This document shows, in pieces, positions 1 through 5,321 of a DNA stretch of 5,321 nt. The notes beneath the pieces are model-generated. The model had not been told where the DNA came from. It worked only from the letters and a program-made list of their open reading frames with translations, and made no database searches. A program made the translations under genes and the position numbers. How positions within the stretch are numbered: the first letter of the stretch is position 1; each line of letters opens with the position of its first letter. Source of the stretch: Planctomicrobium piriforme (GTDB lineage: Bacteria > Planctomycetota > Planctomycetia > Pirellulales > PNKZ01). The stretch is taken from assembly GCA_945877965.1 (NCBI GenBank), contig CAMCTH010000371.1, forward strand, positions 1 to 5,321. The letters are read 5' to 3'.

Positions 1-154
1 CGAGCCCGTGTCGTCATCCGCTCGCTGGTCAGCCAATTCCTGTGCTCACAAGCGTCCGCAAACGCCTTTCGTTTTACGGCCCCGCGCGCCGCAAACTTCT
101 TTCAGTATCCAGCCACTCTCGCGGCCTAACTTCTGTCGGGCACGTCAAACAACC
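1..154. other. Upstream edge region, no supported gene
   Basis: No gene could be supported here. The frame of the SRPBCC gene stays open back to the window edge, but its translation is basic, proline- and serine-rich and unlike the SRPBCC fold. A second frame is open from base 1 to a TAA at 127-129 and a third to a TGA at 156-158, so either could be the tail of an upstream gene cut by the window; neither translation is recognisable. No convincing promoter was seen. Confidence 0.5.
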
Positions 155-595
155 ATGACCCAGAGCATCCGCCGAGAAGTGTCGTTCCCGCAGCCGCCGG
201 ACCAAGTGTGGCAGGCGCTCACCACCAGCGCCACTCTGGCCGAGTGGATGTACCCGAACGATTTCGCGCCGTACGTCGGGCATTTGTTCACGTTCCGCGT
301 GCCGGCCAAACCGGAAGTCGGCTTCGACGGGCTCATCGTCCATTGCGAGGTCTTGGAATGCGAACCGCCCGGCAAGAACGCGAACGGACGTCTCACGTTC
401 TCCTGGTCGACCGGCGGCCCGGTCGTCGACACGCGTGTAAGCTTCCGTCTCGAACCGGACGGCGCAGGGACGCGACTCTTCTTTGAACACTCGGGCTTCG
501 ACGTCACGCAACCGTACGGCGAGCAGGCGTTCCAAGGGGCCGGATTCGGTTGGGCCAAAATGCTCAAACAACTCGCCGCCGTAATCGCGAGCTAG
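155..595 (+). CDS. SRPBCC / AHSA1-like domain protein
   Basis: This 146-residue protein is a single-domain member of the SRPBCC (START/Bet v 1) superfamily, closest in pattern to the AHSA1 group (activator of Hsp90 ATPase homologue 1-like). The pattern visible is an opening beta strand (REVSFPQPPDQVWQAL, residues 7-22), the WM..NDF.P..G segment near 31-44, a FDG..V.CEVLE strand (58-69), a TFSW strand (81-84), the GTRLFFEHSGF strand (105-115) and a final amphipathic helix with GW..ML.QL (132-140). These proteins have a hydrophobic cavity for small ligands and are cytoplasmic; the ligand here is unknown. The ATG at 155 was chosen because similarity begins directly after it, and the 49 codons upstream in the same frame look non-coding. 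No clear Shine-Dalgarno sequence precedes it. Family confidence is high; specific function is unknown. Confidence 0.87.
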   Translation: MTQSIRREVSFPQPPDQVWQALTTSATLAEWMYPNDFAPYVGHLFTFRVPAKPEVGFDGLIVHCEVLECEPPGKNANGRLTFSWSTGGPVVDTRVSFRLEPDGAGTRLFFEHSGFDVTQPYGEQAFQGAGFGWAKMLKQLAAVIAS

Positions 596-663
596 ACGGC
601 CGACCGGAACGAAGCAAGCACGCCTCGTGCATTCCTATCACCCTTACTGAAGCACCCAATATC

Positions 664-888
664 ATGACCGCCGCCGTAAAACGATCGATACTTCGTTGGG
701 TCCACATTATCTTTGCGTTGCCGATTCTCGGTTACGTTTATGGTCCGCCGGAGGAAGTCCTGCAGTACCGCGACTACTTTCGGTTCCTCTATGTGCCGGT
801 CGTCGTCGCGACCGGCTTTTGGATGTGGAAAGGGGATGCCGTCCGCAGACTCATTTCCCAAAAGCCGACGAGCGTTTCAAACAAATAA
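664..888 (+). CDS. Small two-helix membrane protein, unknown function
   Basis: The product is 74 residues with two predicted membrane helices: one near residues 11-27 (RWVHIIFALPILGYVYG) and one near 41-55 (FLYVPVVVATGFWMW), joined by a short polar loop containing YGPPEEV and YRDYFRF. The C-terminus is basic and hydrophilic (KGDAVRRL onward), which by the positive-inside rule suggests that both termini are cytoplasmic. The ATG at 664 was chosen because it gives a compact membrane protein; the same frame is open back to 550, but that extension overlaps the SRPBCC gene and is polar and unstructured in appearance. No Shine-Dalgarno is evident. The gene lies 68 bases after the SRPBCC gene and 47 bases before the DUF1801 gene, which suggests co-transcription. 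I recall similar short proteins beside SRPBCC genes in other bacteria, but cannot name a family or assign a function. Confidence 0.75.
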   Translation: MTAAVKRSILRWVHIIFALPILGYVYGPPEEVLQYRDYFRFLYVPVVVATGFWMWKGDAVRRLISQKPTSVSNK

Positions 889-935
889 CGACTCGCGATC
901 TTCCTCCCCCCTCATCCTCATTCTGAAGTGAACGC

Positions 936-1490
936 ATGGCCAAGAAAACGTCGAAGAAGTCGACCGACACCGTGAAGAAAGTGGTCGCTAAGGGCACGAC
1001 TACCAAAAAAGTCGCCGTCAAGAAGGCCGCCGCGAAGCCGAAGGTGTCGCGCAAGACGGCGATTGTGTTGACGACCGACAGCAAAGGGAAACCGGCCAAG
1101 CTCCTCTCCGGCGGCAACCCGCAGATCGCGAAGGGCTACGGCGACGCTCCCGTGCAGGCCTATATCGACGCCACGCCGAGCTGGAAACAAGAGGTCGTGC
1201 GCCGCCTCGACGAACTCATCGTCGAGGCCGTCCCGGGCGTGTACAAAGCTGTCAAATGGAACACGCCGTTCTACGGCATCGAGGAAGGCGTCTGGTTCCT
1301 CGGTTACCATAGCATGACGAAGTACGTGAAGGTGAGCTTCTTCCGCGGCACGTCGCTCCGCCCGATCCCGCCCGGCGAGTCAAAGCAAAAAGAAGTCCGC
1401 TACCTCGACATCTACGAAGGTCAACTCGACGAAGCCCAATTCACCGCCTGGGTAAAACAAGCCGCGAAACTCCCCGGCGAAAAGATGTAA
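936..1490 (+). CDS. DUF1801 (YdhG-like) protein with basic N-terminal tail
   Basis: The 184-residue product has two parts. Residues 1-56 are extremely rich in lysine, alanine and threonine (for example KKVAVKKAAAKPK, 24-36), resembling histone H1-like or Hc1-like tails that bind nucleic acid. Residues about 75-180 match the DUF1801 fold: a helix (WKQEVVRRLDELIVEAVPGV), the signature VKWNTPFYG (106-114), a strand pair ending in KYVKVSFFRGTSL (129-141), a basic variable loop and a RYLDIYEG strand (155-162) before the last helix. DUF1801 has a frataxin-like fold; Bacillus subtilis YdhG has been described as an iron chaperone, but most members have no proven role. The start at 936 follows a weak AAGTGA at 926-931, and the lysine-rich tail begins directly there. 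DNA or RNA binding by the tail is inferred from composition only. Confidence 0.88.
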   Translation: MAKKTSKKSTDTVKKVVAKGTTTKKVAVKKAAAKPKVSRKTAIVLTTDSKGKPAKLLSGGNPQIAKGYGDAPVQAYIDATPSWKQEVVRRLDELIVEAVPGVYKAVKWNTPFYGIEEGVWFLGYHSMTKYVKVSFFRGTSLRPIPPGESKQKEVRYLDIYEGQLDEAQFTAWVKQAAKLPGEKM

Positions 1491-1560
1491 GAGATAAGGG
1501 AATGGCTCGGCCGTTCACAGCGATTGGCGCTCGGTCTTTACGGCCGTTATGATGACACCG

Positions 1561-1586
1561 ACTCGCGAGGTCGCGAGTTTGTCGAC
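1561..1586 (+). terminator. Possible rho-independent terminator
   Basis: ACTCGCGA (1561-1568) and TCGCGAGT (1571-1578) are perfect inverted copies separated by GG, giving an 8-base-pair palindrome, or a 7-bp stem with a 4-base loop in RNA. T-rich sequence (TTTGTCGACTTTT) follows at once. It lies about 70 bases after the first DUF1801 stop and 28 bases before the lipoprotein start, so termination between the two groups is the simplest reading. The T-tract is interrupted by GTCGAC, which weakens the call; a dyad operator for the lipoprotein gene is the alternative. Confidence 0.45.
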
Positions 1587-1613
1587 TTTTCAATCGTGCG
1601 ATCGGGATTTTTT

Positions 1614-2681
1614 ATGTTGCTCCGACGATTCTTCTCTCTCGCTTTGCTTTCTCTGTTCGCCTGCGGCTGTTCGGAGTCGGCGACTTCTTCGAATGGTGGC
1701 GGCACGCAAGCTGGCGGCGCAGCGGAAGCCTCTTCCGTGCCGGAGCCGCCGTTTGAGATGCTCGATCTCGAAACGTTTGCTCGGCTCCCCGACGCCAAGC
1801 CGCCGATGATGCGATCGGTGACGATGCTCATGTACGATGCGCCCGGCAAGGCGGTCGAGAGCTACGGAGTGCTCAAGGACAAGCTCGTTGCCGCGCATTG
1901 GCGCGAACTCCCCGGCGGTAACCTCTCGGCCGAGTACGATTCCGCCAACGGGTTTTTCCGGCGCGGAGACCACGTCTTGACCCTGTCGATAACCAAGGGA
2001 CGCGAGCCCGACTCGGTCTCGGTGACGATGCAGCATCACGGGAACTTAGATCTCGCGAAACTGCCGCTGCCCAAGGACGCCGAGTCGGTCTATCGGTTTC
2101 CGCATACGGCCGGCTACACGACGGCCGCATCGGCCGAAGAGACGCAAAAGACGTTCGGCGAGGCGATGACCGCCGCCGGTTGGAGCGTGTTGGAAAACTC
2201 GCCCGGTTCGACGACCTACAAGCGCGGAGTGCAAACCGTGCAGGTCTCGATCAGCGCGGCCCCCGCGCAAGGCGGCAAGACGATGATGCAAATCTCGCCG
2301 CAACTTCTGCCGGTCGATCTGCCGGTGCCGCCGAAGGCCGAAGACGTCCGCTTCAACCATCGCCCCGTGCAATTGACCTTCCAGTATCCCGGCGAGGGAG
2401 ATGAGGTCGCCAAGTTCTTTCAAACCGAGTTGCCTCGCTCGGGCTGGAAGCCGACGACCGACAACCTGATCAAGAACGAGAACGACGCGTTCCAGATCTA
2501 TCGCAACGCCGAGAAGGCATTTGCGGAATTGAAGGTCGAAACTCGCGGCGGCAAGACGCACGCGACGCTGGAATATCAGAGCCCGACCGTCTTCGAAGAG
2601 AACGAAAAGCGGTTCGAAGAGTTCCGTAAGAAACAGGAAGCCGAGAAGGCGACGAAGACCGAGGGAGCAGCGAAGCCGTAG
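1614..2681 (+). CDS. Predicted lipoprotein with three tandem related domains
   Basis: The 355-residue product starts with a short lipoprotein signal peptide: basic MLLRR, a hydrophobic core, and a cysteine at 17 (LFAC) or 19 (ACGC) as lipidation site. A Ser/Gly/Ala-rich linker follows (20-43). The rest appears to be three diverged copies of one unit, at about 66-147, 157-231 and 244-323. Each holds a strand, a helix ending in (A/S)(H/G)W (AAHW, AAGW, RSGW at 93-96, 187-190 and 275-278), and a beta region. The joins are alike too: LPLPKDAESV (150-159) against LPVPPKAEDV (236-245). The C-terminus (326-347) is a highly charged helix. The ATG at 1614 was chosen because it begins the signal peptide; a weak GGGA lies at 1604-1607. 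The frame is open back to a TTG at 1524, but that extension contains the hairpin and would bury the signal. I recognise no named family; a periplasmic binding or scaffold role is a guess. Confidence 0.85.
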   Translation: MLLRRFFSLALLSLFACGCSESATSSNGGGTQAGGAAEASSVPEPPFEMLDLETFARLPDAKPPMMRSVTMLMYDAPGKAVESYGVLKDKLVAAHWRELPGGNLSAEYDSANGFFRRGDHVLTLSITKGREPDSVSVTMQHHGNLDLAKLPLPKDAESVYRFPHTAGYTTAASAEETQKTFGEAMTAAGWSVLENSPGSTTYKRGVQTVQVSISAAPAQGGKTMMQISPQLLPVDLPVPPKAEDVRFNHRPVQLTFQYPGEGDEVAKFFQTELPRSGWKPTTDNLIKNENDAFQIYRNAEKAFAELKVETRGGKTHATLEYQSPTVFEENEKRFEEFRKKQEAEKATKTEGAAKP

Positions 2682-2704
2682 TCAGCGGACTCCGCCGGAA
2701 GTTT

Positions 2705-2710
2705 GGGAGA
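2705..2710 (+). promoter_or_regulatory. Ribosome binding site deciding the second DUF1801 start
   Basis: GGGAGA sits 9 bases before the ATG at 2720. Another ATG at 2713, in a different frame, is only 2 bases after it and too close to be used. This is the clearest Shine-Dalgarno sequence in the window, where most starts have none. Confidence 0.55.
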
Positions 2711-2719
2711 ATATGTCGT

Positions 2720-3187
2720 ATGAAACGGGCCGCGCCCGCGCAGCGAACTGCCGGAAAGAACGAACCGGGCGACTGGCGCTCGGCGCTGCTCGCGCAAATC
2801 CGCCGAATCGTTCAGCAAGCCGATCCGGAAATCGTCGAAGAGGTGAAGTGGCGAAAGCCGTCGAACCCGGCGGGAATTCCGGTCTGGTCGCACGGCGGCA
2901 TCCTCTGCACCGGCGAGACTTACAAGAACGTCGTGAAGATGACGTTCGCGAAGGGAGCGTCGCTGCCGGACCCGGCGGGGCTCTTCAATTCCAGCCTCGA
3001 AGGAAATACCCGGCGGGCCATCGATTTCCACGAGGGGGACAAGCCGGACGAAAAGGCGTTGAAGGCCCTGATCCGCGCCGCCGTGGCTTTGAATTCGTCG
3101 GCTCCGAGCGGCGCGATCAAGAAGAAGACGCCGAAGCGAGCTGCCGCCGGCCCCGTCCGCGCTCCCAAACGTCCCAAGAGCGATTAA
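2720..3187 (+). CDS. DUF1801 protein with basic C-terminal tail
   Basis: The product is 155 residues. Residues about 18-124 match the DUF1801 domain: an opening helix (WRSALLAQIRRIVQQADPEI), the VKWRKPSNPAGIPVW segment (42-56), a strand region with YKNVVKMTFAKGASL (68-82), the RRAIDFHEGD strand (98-107) and the final helix (110-123). Residues 125-155 form a disordered-looking basic tail (KKKTPKR, RAPKRPK). The shared landmarks with the DUF1801 gene at 936 are VKW..P, K.VK..F..G.SL and R..D..EG, so the two are paralogues, but identity is low outside them. There, the basic tail is at the opposite end. The start at 2720 is set by GGGAGA at 2705-2710. The gene follows the lipoprotein by 38 bases and is probably in the same transcript. 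The biochemical role is unknown; nucleic-acid contact by the tail is inferred from charge alone. Confidence 0.87.
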   Translation: MKRAAPAQRTAGKNEPGDWRSALLAQIRRIVQQADPEIVEEVKWRKPSNPAGIPVWSHGGILCTGETYKNVVKMTFAKGASLPDPAGLFNSSLEGNTRRAIDFHEGDKPDEKALKALIRAAVALNSSAPSGAIKKKTPKRAAAGPVRAPKRPKSD

Positions 3188-3398
3188 GTGCTCGGCGCGT
3201 CACGGAGAGCAGCCGGACGTGACGTCGTAAGCTGCCGCAACGTGCGCCGCGCAGCGTCGTTTCATGGCGCAGAGGCCCACGTCGGCGGAGCATTCTGTGC
3301 CCGAAGCGTTGGGGGCCGGGCTACGATAGGATTACCGCTATCGACGTCGAACTACGACGATCGGGGTAACCGCGGGCTGATTGCTGCCATATGTAGAC
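3188..3398. other. Intergenic gap before the sigma factor operon
   Basis: This 211-base gap separates the second DUF1801 gene from the sigma factor and is the longest stretch without a gene. It starts with a small hairpin: CGTCACG (3198-3204) pairs with CGTGACG (3218-3224) around a 13-base loop, with no T-tract after it, so termination is doubtful. Near the right end is a group of dyads (described separately). One frame crosses the gap from a start at 3188, but its translation is arginine-rich and unlike any family I know, so it is not called a gene. Confidence 0.5.
3322..3350 (+). promoter_or_regulatory. Possible promoter/operator of the sigma factor operon
   Basis: TACGAT (3322-3327) or the overlapping TAGGAT (3327-3332) could be a -10 element about 70 bases before the sigma factor ATG, but no good -35 lies at the usual distance. 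The same place holds an inverted repeat, CGATAG (3324-3329) with CTATCG (3338-3343), 8 bases apart, directly followed by the overlapping palindrome TCGACGTCGA (3341-3350). Such dyads often bind dimeric regulators, though short ones arise by chance in GC-rich DNA. The call is tentative. Confidence 0.25.
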
Positions 3399-3995
3399 AT
3401 GGACCCGACTTTGCACCCTTCCGACGAATTGGTCGACGACGTCTATCGACGAGCGCAGGCCGGCGATATGCGGGCCGTTGAGGTGGTCGTAGGGCACTAT
3501 CAGCGGCGTCTTCGGGCGTGGGTTGCGGCGCATTGCCCGATCGGGGGCGATGCCGATGAGGTCGCACAGCGGACGTTCGTGGCGGCGATCACGCGGATCG
3601 CCGAGTTTGAGATCGGCACAAGTTTCAGTGCATGGTTGTTTACGATCGCGCGCTATCAACTGATGACCGAAGCGACGCGATTGAGACGACTGGCGGACTA
3701 CCACTCCCGCATCGCACCCGACTTGCTGGCGCGCGAACTGGAACGTCGATCGCAACAACCGGATGAGCAGACGTTGGAGCGGTTGCAGCATTTAAAAGGA
3801 TGCCTAGCGGCGTTGGGAGAGTCGTCGCGACAGTTGATCGAATGGCGATACGCGGCGGAGATTTCCTTGGAAGAGATGGCGGCCCGCACCGGACGGACCT
3901 CCGGCGCCCTCAAGAAGCAACTGTGGGTATTGCGACGCAAGCTTCAAGAGTGCATCGAAGACAAATTGGCCGCGCAACCGGTAGGCGCTTCATGA
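3399..3995 (+). CDS. ECF-type RNA polymerase sigma factor
   Basis: This 198-residue protein is a sigma-70 family member of the extracytoplasmic function (ECF) type, which keeps only regions 2 and 4. Region 2 spans about 13-97: an opening helix (VYRRAQAGDMRAVEVVVGHY), the core-binding segment DADEVAQRTFVAAI (51-64), and the promoter-melting and -10-reading part FSAWLFTIARYQLMTEATRLRR (76-97). Region 4 spans about 135-187, with a helix-turn-helix, ISLEEMAARTGRTSGALKKQLWVLRRKL (155-182), that would read the -35 element. The length is usual for ECF factors. The ATG at 3399 is preferred over the in-frame TTG at 3381; neither has a clear ribosome binding site. The stop TGA (3993-3995) overlaps the next start in ATGA, so the two genes are translationally coupled, as expected for a sigma factor and its regulator. 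It probably drives its own operon. Confidence 0.92.
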   Translation: MDPTLHPSDELVDDVYRRAQAGDMRAVEVVVGHYQRRLRAWVAAHCPIGGDADEVAQRTFVAAITRIAEFEIGTSFSAWLFTIARYQLMTEATRLRRLADYHSRIAPDLLARELERRSQQPDEQTLERLQHLKGCLAALGESSRQLIEWRYAAEISLEEMAARTGRTSGALKKQLWVLRRKLQECIEDKLAAQPVGAS

Positions 3996-5026
3996 ATAGC
4001 GACGAACGATTTGAAACATTGTGGACGGATTTTCTCGAAGGGGAGCTTTCTCCGACCGGCATGGCGGAGTTGCAGGCGTTGCTCCAAGAGCATCCGGATC
4101 TTCAAACGCAGGCGGCGGAGTTACTGCAAACTCATCGCTTATTGAGCTTCGCCCTGCAAGAGGGTCCTGCCGCCGGTGATGCGTTTGTGCAACGGACGCT
4201 CGATCGTCTGCCGCAAACGGATTCGACGTTTCGCGAGGCGGTGCTGGAGCGGGTGCAACGGGCCGCGCCGCAGCGCATGCCTACACGTCGCCGACCGTGG
4301 CATTCAGCGGCGGCCGTGGCGGCCGGAGTGCTCTTGGGCATCGTCTGCACGACGGTCGTCTTTGCGTACGTCGCGCCGTCGCGCACGAAGGTCATGGCTC
4401 TCATGGAGGAAAGCTTTGAGACGGGGCCTGCGCCGCGGGTCGATGGCGTCCCGATCGAGCCGGACCGCTGGGGGGGCGACTATTCCGAAGTCGTCGGCGA
4501 GTTGAACGGCGTAAAGCCGGCGACCGGTGCCAAGATGTTCCGGTTTCTTCGCGGCGATTACGAAGGTCGATCGCTACCGAACAGTTTTGGCAGCGACGTC
4601 TGTCGCTTGATCGACGTCCGCCCCTACCGGCATGAGTTCGCCGCCGGCGACGGGATCGTGCAACTGTCGGCCCTCTTCAACTCGGCCGCGTTCGCACAGG
4701 ACCGAGGTTTCGAATGCACGCTGACGATTTTTGCGTTGGACGCCGAGATCGTGAACAATCAATCGTTGAAGGTCGAAGGAACGCTCTCAGGCGATTCGCT
4801 GGCCTATTCGCGCAGCAGCCGGACGGCGTTGGATCGCGACCCAGCGACTTGGCAAAAGGTGAGCAACGAACTGCGCGTGCCGCCGCAGACGGATTACCTG
4901 ATGGTACGGATCGGGATGTCGGACGTGGCGCGGCGCAAAGGGAAGCAGACGGAAGGCTTCACCGGACAGTTTGTCGATCGCGTGCAATTCGTGATCGCCC
5001 ATCGACCAGAGATTGCTGTGCCGTAA
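3992..5026 (+). CDS. Single-pass membrane anti-sigma-like protein with beta-rich ectodomain
   Basis: The 344-residue product has three parts. Residues 1-100 are cytoplasmic and mostly helical, with LWTDFLEGELSPTGMAELQAL (10-30) and LLQEHPDLQTQAAELLQTHRLL (30-51), the pattern seen in the N-terminal heads of planctomycete anti-sigma and FecR-like proteins. After basic residues (MPTRRRPW, 96-103) comes one membrane helix at about 105-127. Residues 135-344 lie outside the membrane and look like a beta sandwich: SFETGP, DRWGGDYSEVVGELNGVKPATG, then KMFRFLRGDY, resembling the jelly-roll carbohydrate-binding-type domains of planctomycete FecR-like proteins. No FecR domain and no zinc-binding HxxxCxxC motif is present. 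Expression is coupled to the sigma factor by the ATGA overlap at 3992-3995. The likely job is to hold the sigma factor at the membrane and release it on an outside signal. Sigma binding is inferred from position and the head pattern; the ligand is unknown. Confidence 0.8.
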   Translation: MNSDERFETLWTDFLEGELSPTGMAELQALLQEHPDLQTQAAELLQTHRLLSFALQEGPAAGDAFVQRTLDRLPQTDSTFREAVLERVQRAAPQRMPTRRRPWHSAAAVAAGVLLGIVCTTVVFAYVAPSRTKVMALMEESFETGPAPRVDGVPIEPDRWGGDYSEVVGELNGVKPATGAKMFRFLRGDYEGRSLPNSFGSDVCRLIDVRPYRHEFAAGDGIVQLSALFNSAAFAQDRGFECTLTIFALDAEIVNNQSLKVEGTLSGDSLAYSRSSRTALDRDPATWQKVSNELRVPPQTDYLMVRIGMSDVARRKGKQTEGFTGQFVDRVQFVIAHRPEIAVP

Positions 5027-5067
5027 TTGGATCGCAACATTACCTTGAAGAACTTGCTGGAACACGA

Positions 5068-5321
5068 ATGCATCTCCCTTCCTTCATCCGCAGCGTCGTC
5101 GGCCTTGCGATCGGCACGTGCTTCGCGCAAGTTGGTATCGCGGCGGAATCGCCCGACTTCGAACGGCAAATCCTGCCGTTGCTGTACAACCGCTGTTTCA
5201 GTTGTCACAGCGAAAAGCAGACGCAAGCGAAGGCAGATCTGCGGCTCGACTCGGCCGCCGGAATTCTTGAGAGCGGCGTGCTGAACGTCGAACGGCCGGA
5301 CGAGAGCGAGATGCTGATCCG
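5068..5321 (+). CDS. Exported planctomycete cytochrome c-like protein (PSCyt1 type), 5' part
   Basis: Only the first 84 codons are present; the gene runs off the right edge. Residues 1-26 form a Sec signal peptide (MHLPSFIRSVVGLAIGTCFA, then QVGIAA), with cleavage probable near residue 26. The mature part begins PDFERQILPLLYNRCFSCHSEK, where CFSCH (43-47) is a c-type haem-binding CxxCH motif, followed by ADLRLDSAAGILESG (56-70) and RPDESEMLI (76-84). This is the order in the planctomycete cytochrome c domain PSCyt1, usually found in front of PSCyt2/DUF1549 and PSD1/DUF1553 domains or repeats. The stretch between the LRLDS strand and the ESEMLI end is shorter than I expect and lacks the usual GGDSGP-like loop. 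It starts 41 bases after the anti-sigma gene, so it probably belongs to the same operon. The full domain make-up cannot be seen. Confidence 0.85.
   Translation, partial: MHLPSFIRSVVGLAIGTCFAQVGIAAESPDFERQILPLLYNRCFSCHSEKQTQAKADLRLDSAAGILESGVLNVERPDESEMLI

Noticed and set aside
8..154. N-terminal extension of the SRPBCC protein back to an ATG at 8
   Set aside because: The 49 extra residues are basic, Pro/Ser-rich and unlike the fold, and the domain begins directly after the ATG at 155.
74..571. Long open frames on the - strand opposite the SRPBCC gene
   Set aside because: They are opposite-strand shadows of a GC-rich gene; their translations are arginine-rich and show no family pattern.
918..1310. 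130-residue open frame on the - strand opposite the first DUF1801 gene
   Set aside because: The + strand frame gives a recognised domain over the same bases, and this one gives low-complexity sequence.
2046..2561. 171-residue - strand open frame inside the lipoprotein gene
   Set aside because: It lies wholly opposite a gene with a clear signal peptide and repeated domains, and has Arg/Leu-rich shadow composition.
2685..2695. GCGG-ACT-CCGC hairpin after the lipoprotein gene as a terminator
   Set aside because: The stem has only 4 base pairs, there is no T-tract, and the next gene follows closely with its own ribosome binding site.
3198..3224. CGTCACG/CGTGACG hairpin as a terminator of the second DUF1801 gene
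   Set aside because: The 7-bp stem is real, but the loop is 13 bases and no T-run follows, so it is noted only within the gap entry.
3188..3481. Open frame crossing the intergenic gap into the sigma factor gene
   Set aside because: It overlaps the sigma factor in another frame and has an arginine- and glycine-rich translation with no recognisable features.
5027..5284. Open frame starting right after the anti-sigma stop
   Set aside because: It is out of frame with the gene at 5068, which has a signal peptide and a CxxCH motif over the same bases.

Overview
The window looks like chromosomal DNA from a planctomycete, probably of the Pirellula/Rhodopirellula type. Three things point there: an ECF sigma factor gene whose stop codon overlaps the start of a membrane-anchored anti-sigma-like gene; directly behind them, the start of an exported CxxCH protein resembling the planctomycete cytochrome c domain PSCyt1; and moderately GC-rich coding DNA with poor Shine-Dalgarno sequences. 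This assignment is inference from gene content, not from a marker gene. All seven supported genes lie on the + strand. I see no tRNA, rRNA, CRISPR array, insertion sequence or attachment site.

Left part (155-1490): an SRPBCC/AHSA1-type ligand-binding protein, a 74-residue two-helix membrane protein, and a DUF1801 (YdhG-like) protein with a strongly basic, histone-tail-like N-terminus. They are separated by 68 and 47 bases and may be co-transcribed. A strong short hairpin followed by T-rich sequence (1561-1586) probably ends this group.

Middle part (1614-3187): a predicted lipoprotein that appears to carry three diverged copies of one roughly 80-residue domain, then, after 38 bases, a second DUF1801 protein. 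In this one the basic tail is at the C-terminus. The two DUF1801 proteins share core motifs and are ancient paralogues, not a recent duplication.

Right part (3188-5321): a 211-base gap with several small dyads and a possible promoter, then the ECF sigma factor, the translationally coupled single-pass membrane protein with a cytoplasmic anti-sigma-like head and a large extracytoplasmic beta-rich domain, and the truncated start of the exported cytochrome-like gene. The sigma/anti-sigma pair probably controls this last operon, and the exported proteins probably act in the periplasm.

I do not find a clear, wholly new system. The most notable points are the triplicated lipoprotein, the opposite-end basic tails on two nearby DUF1801 proteins, the zinc-motif-free anti-sigma candidate with a lectin-like ectodomain, and the shortened cytochrome domain at the right edge.
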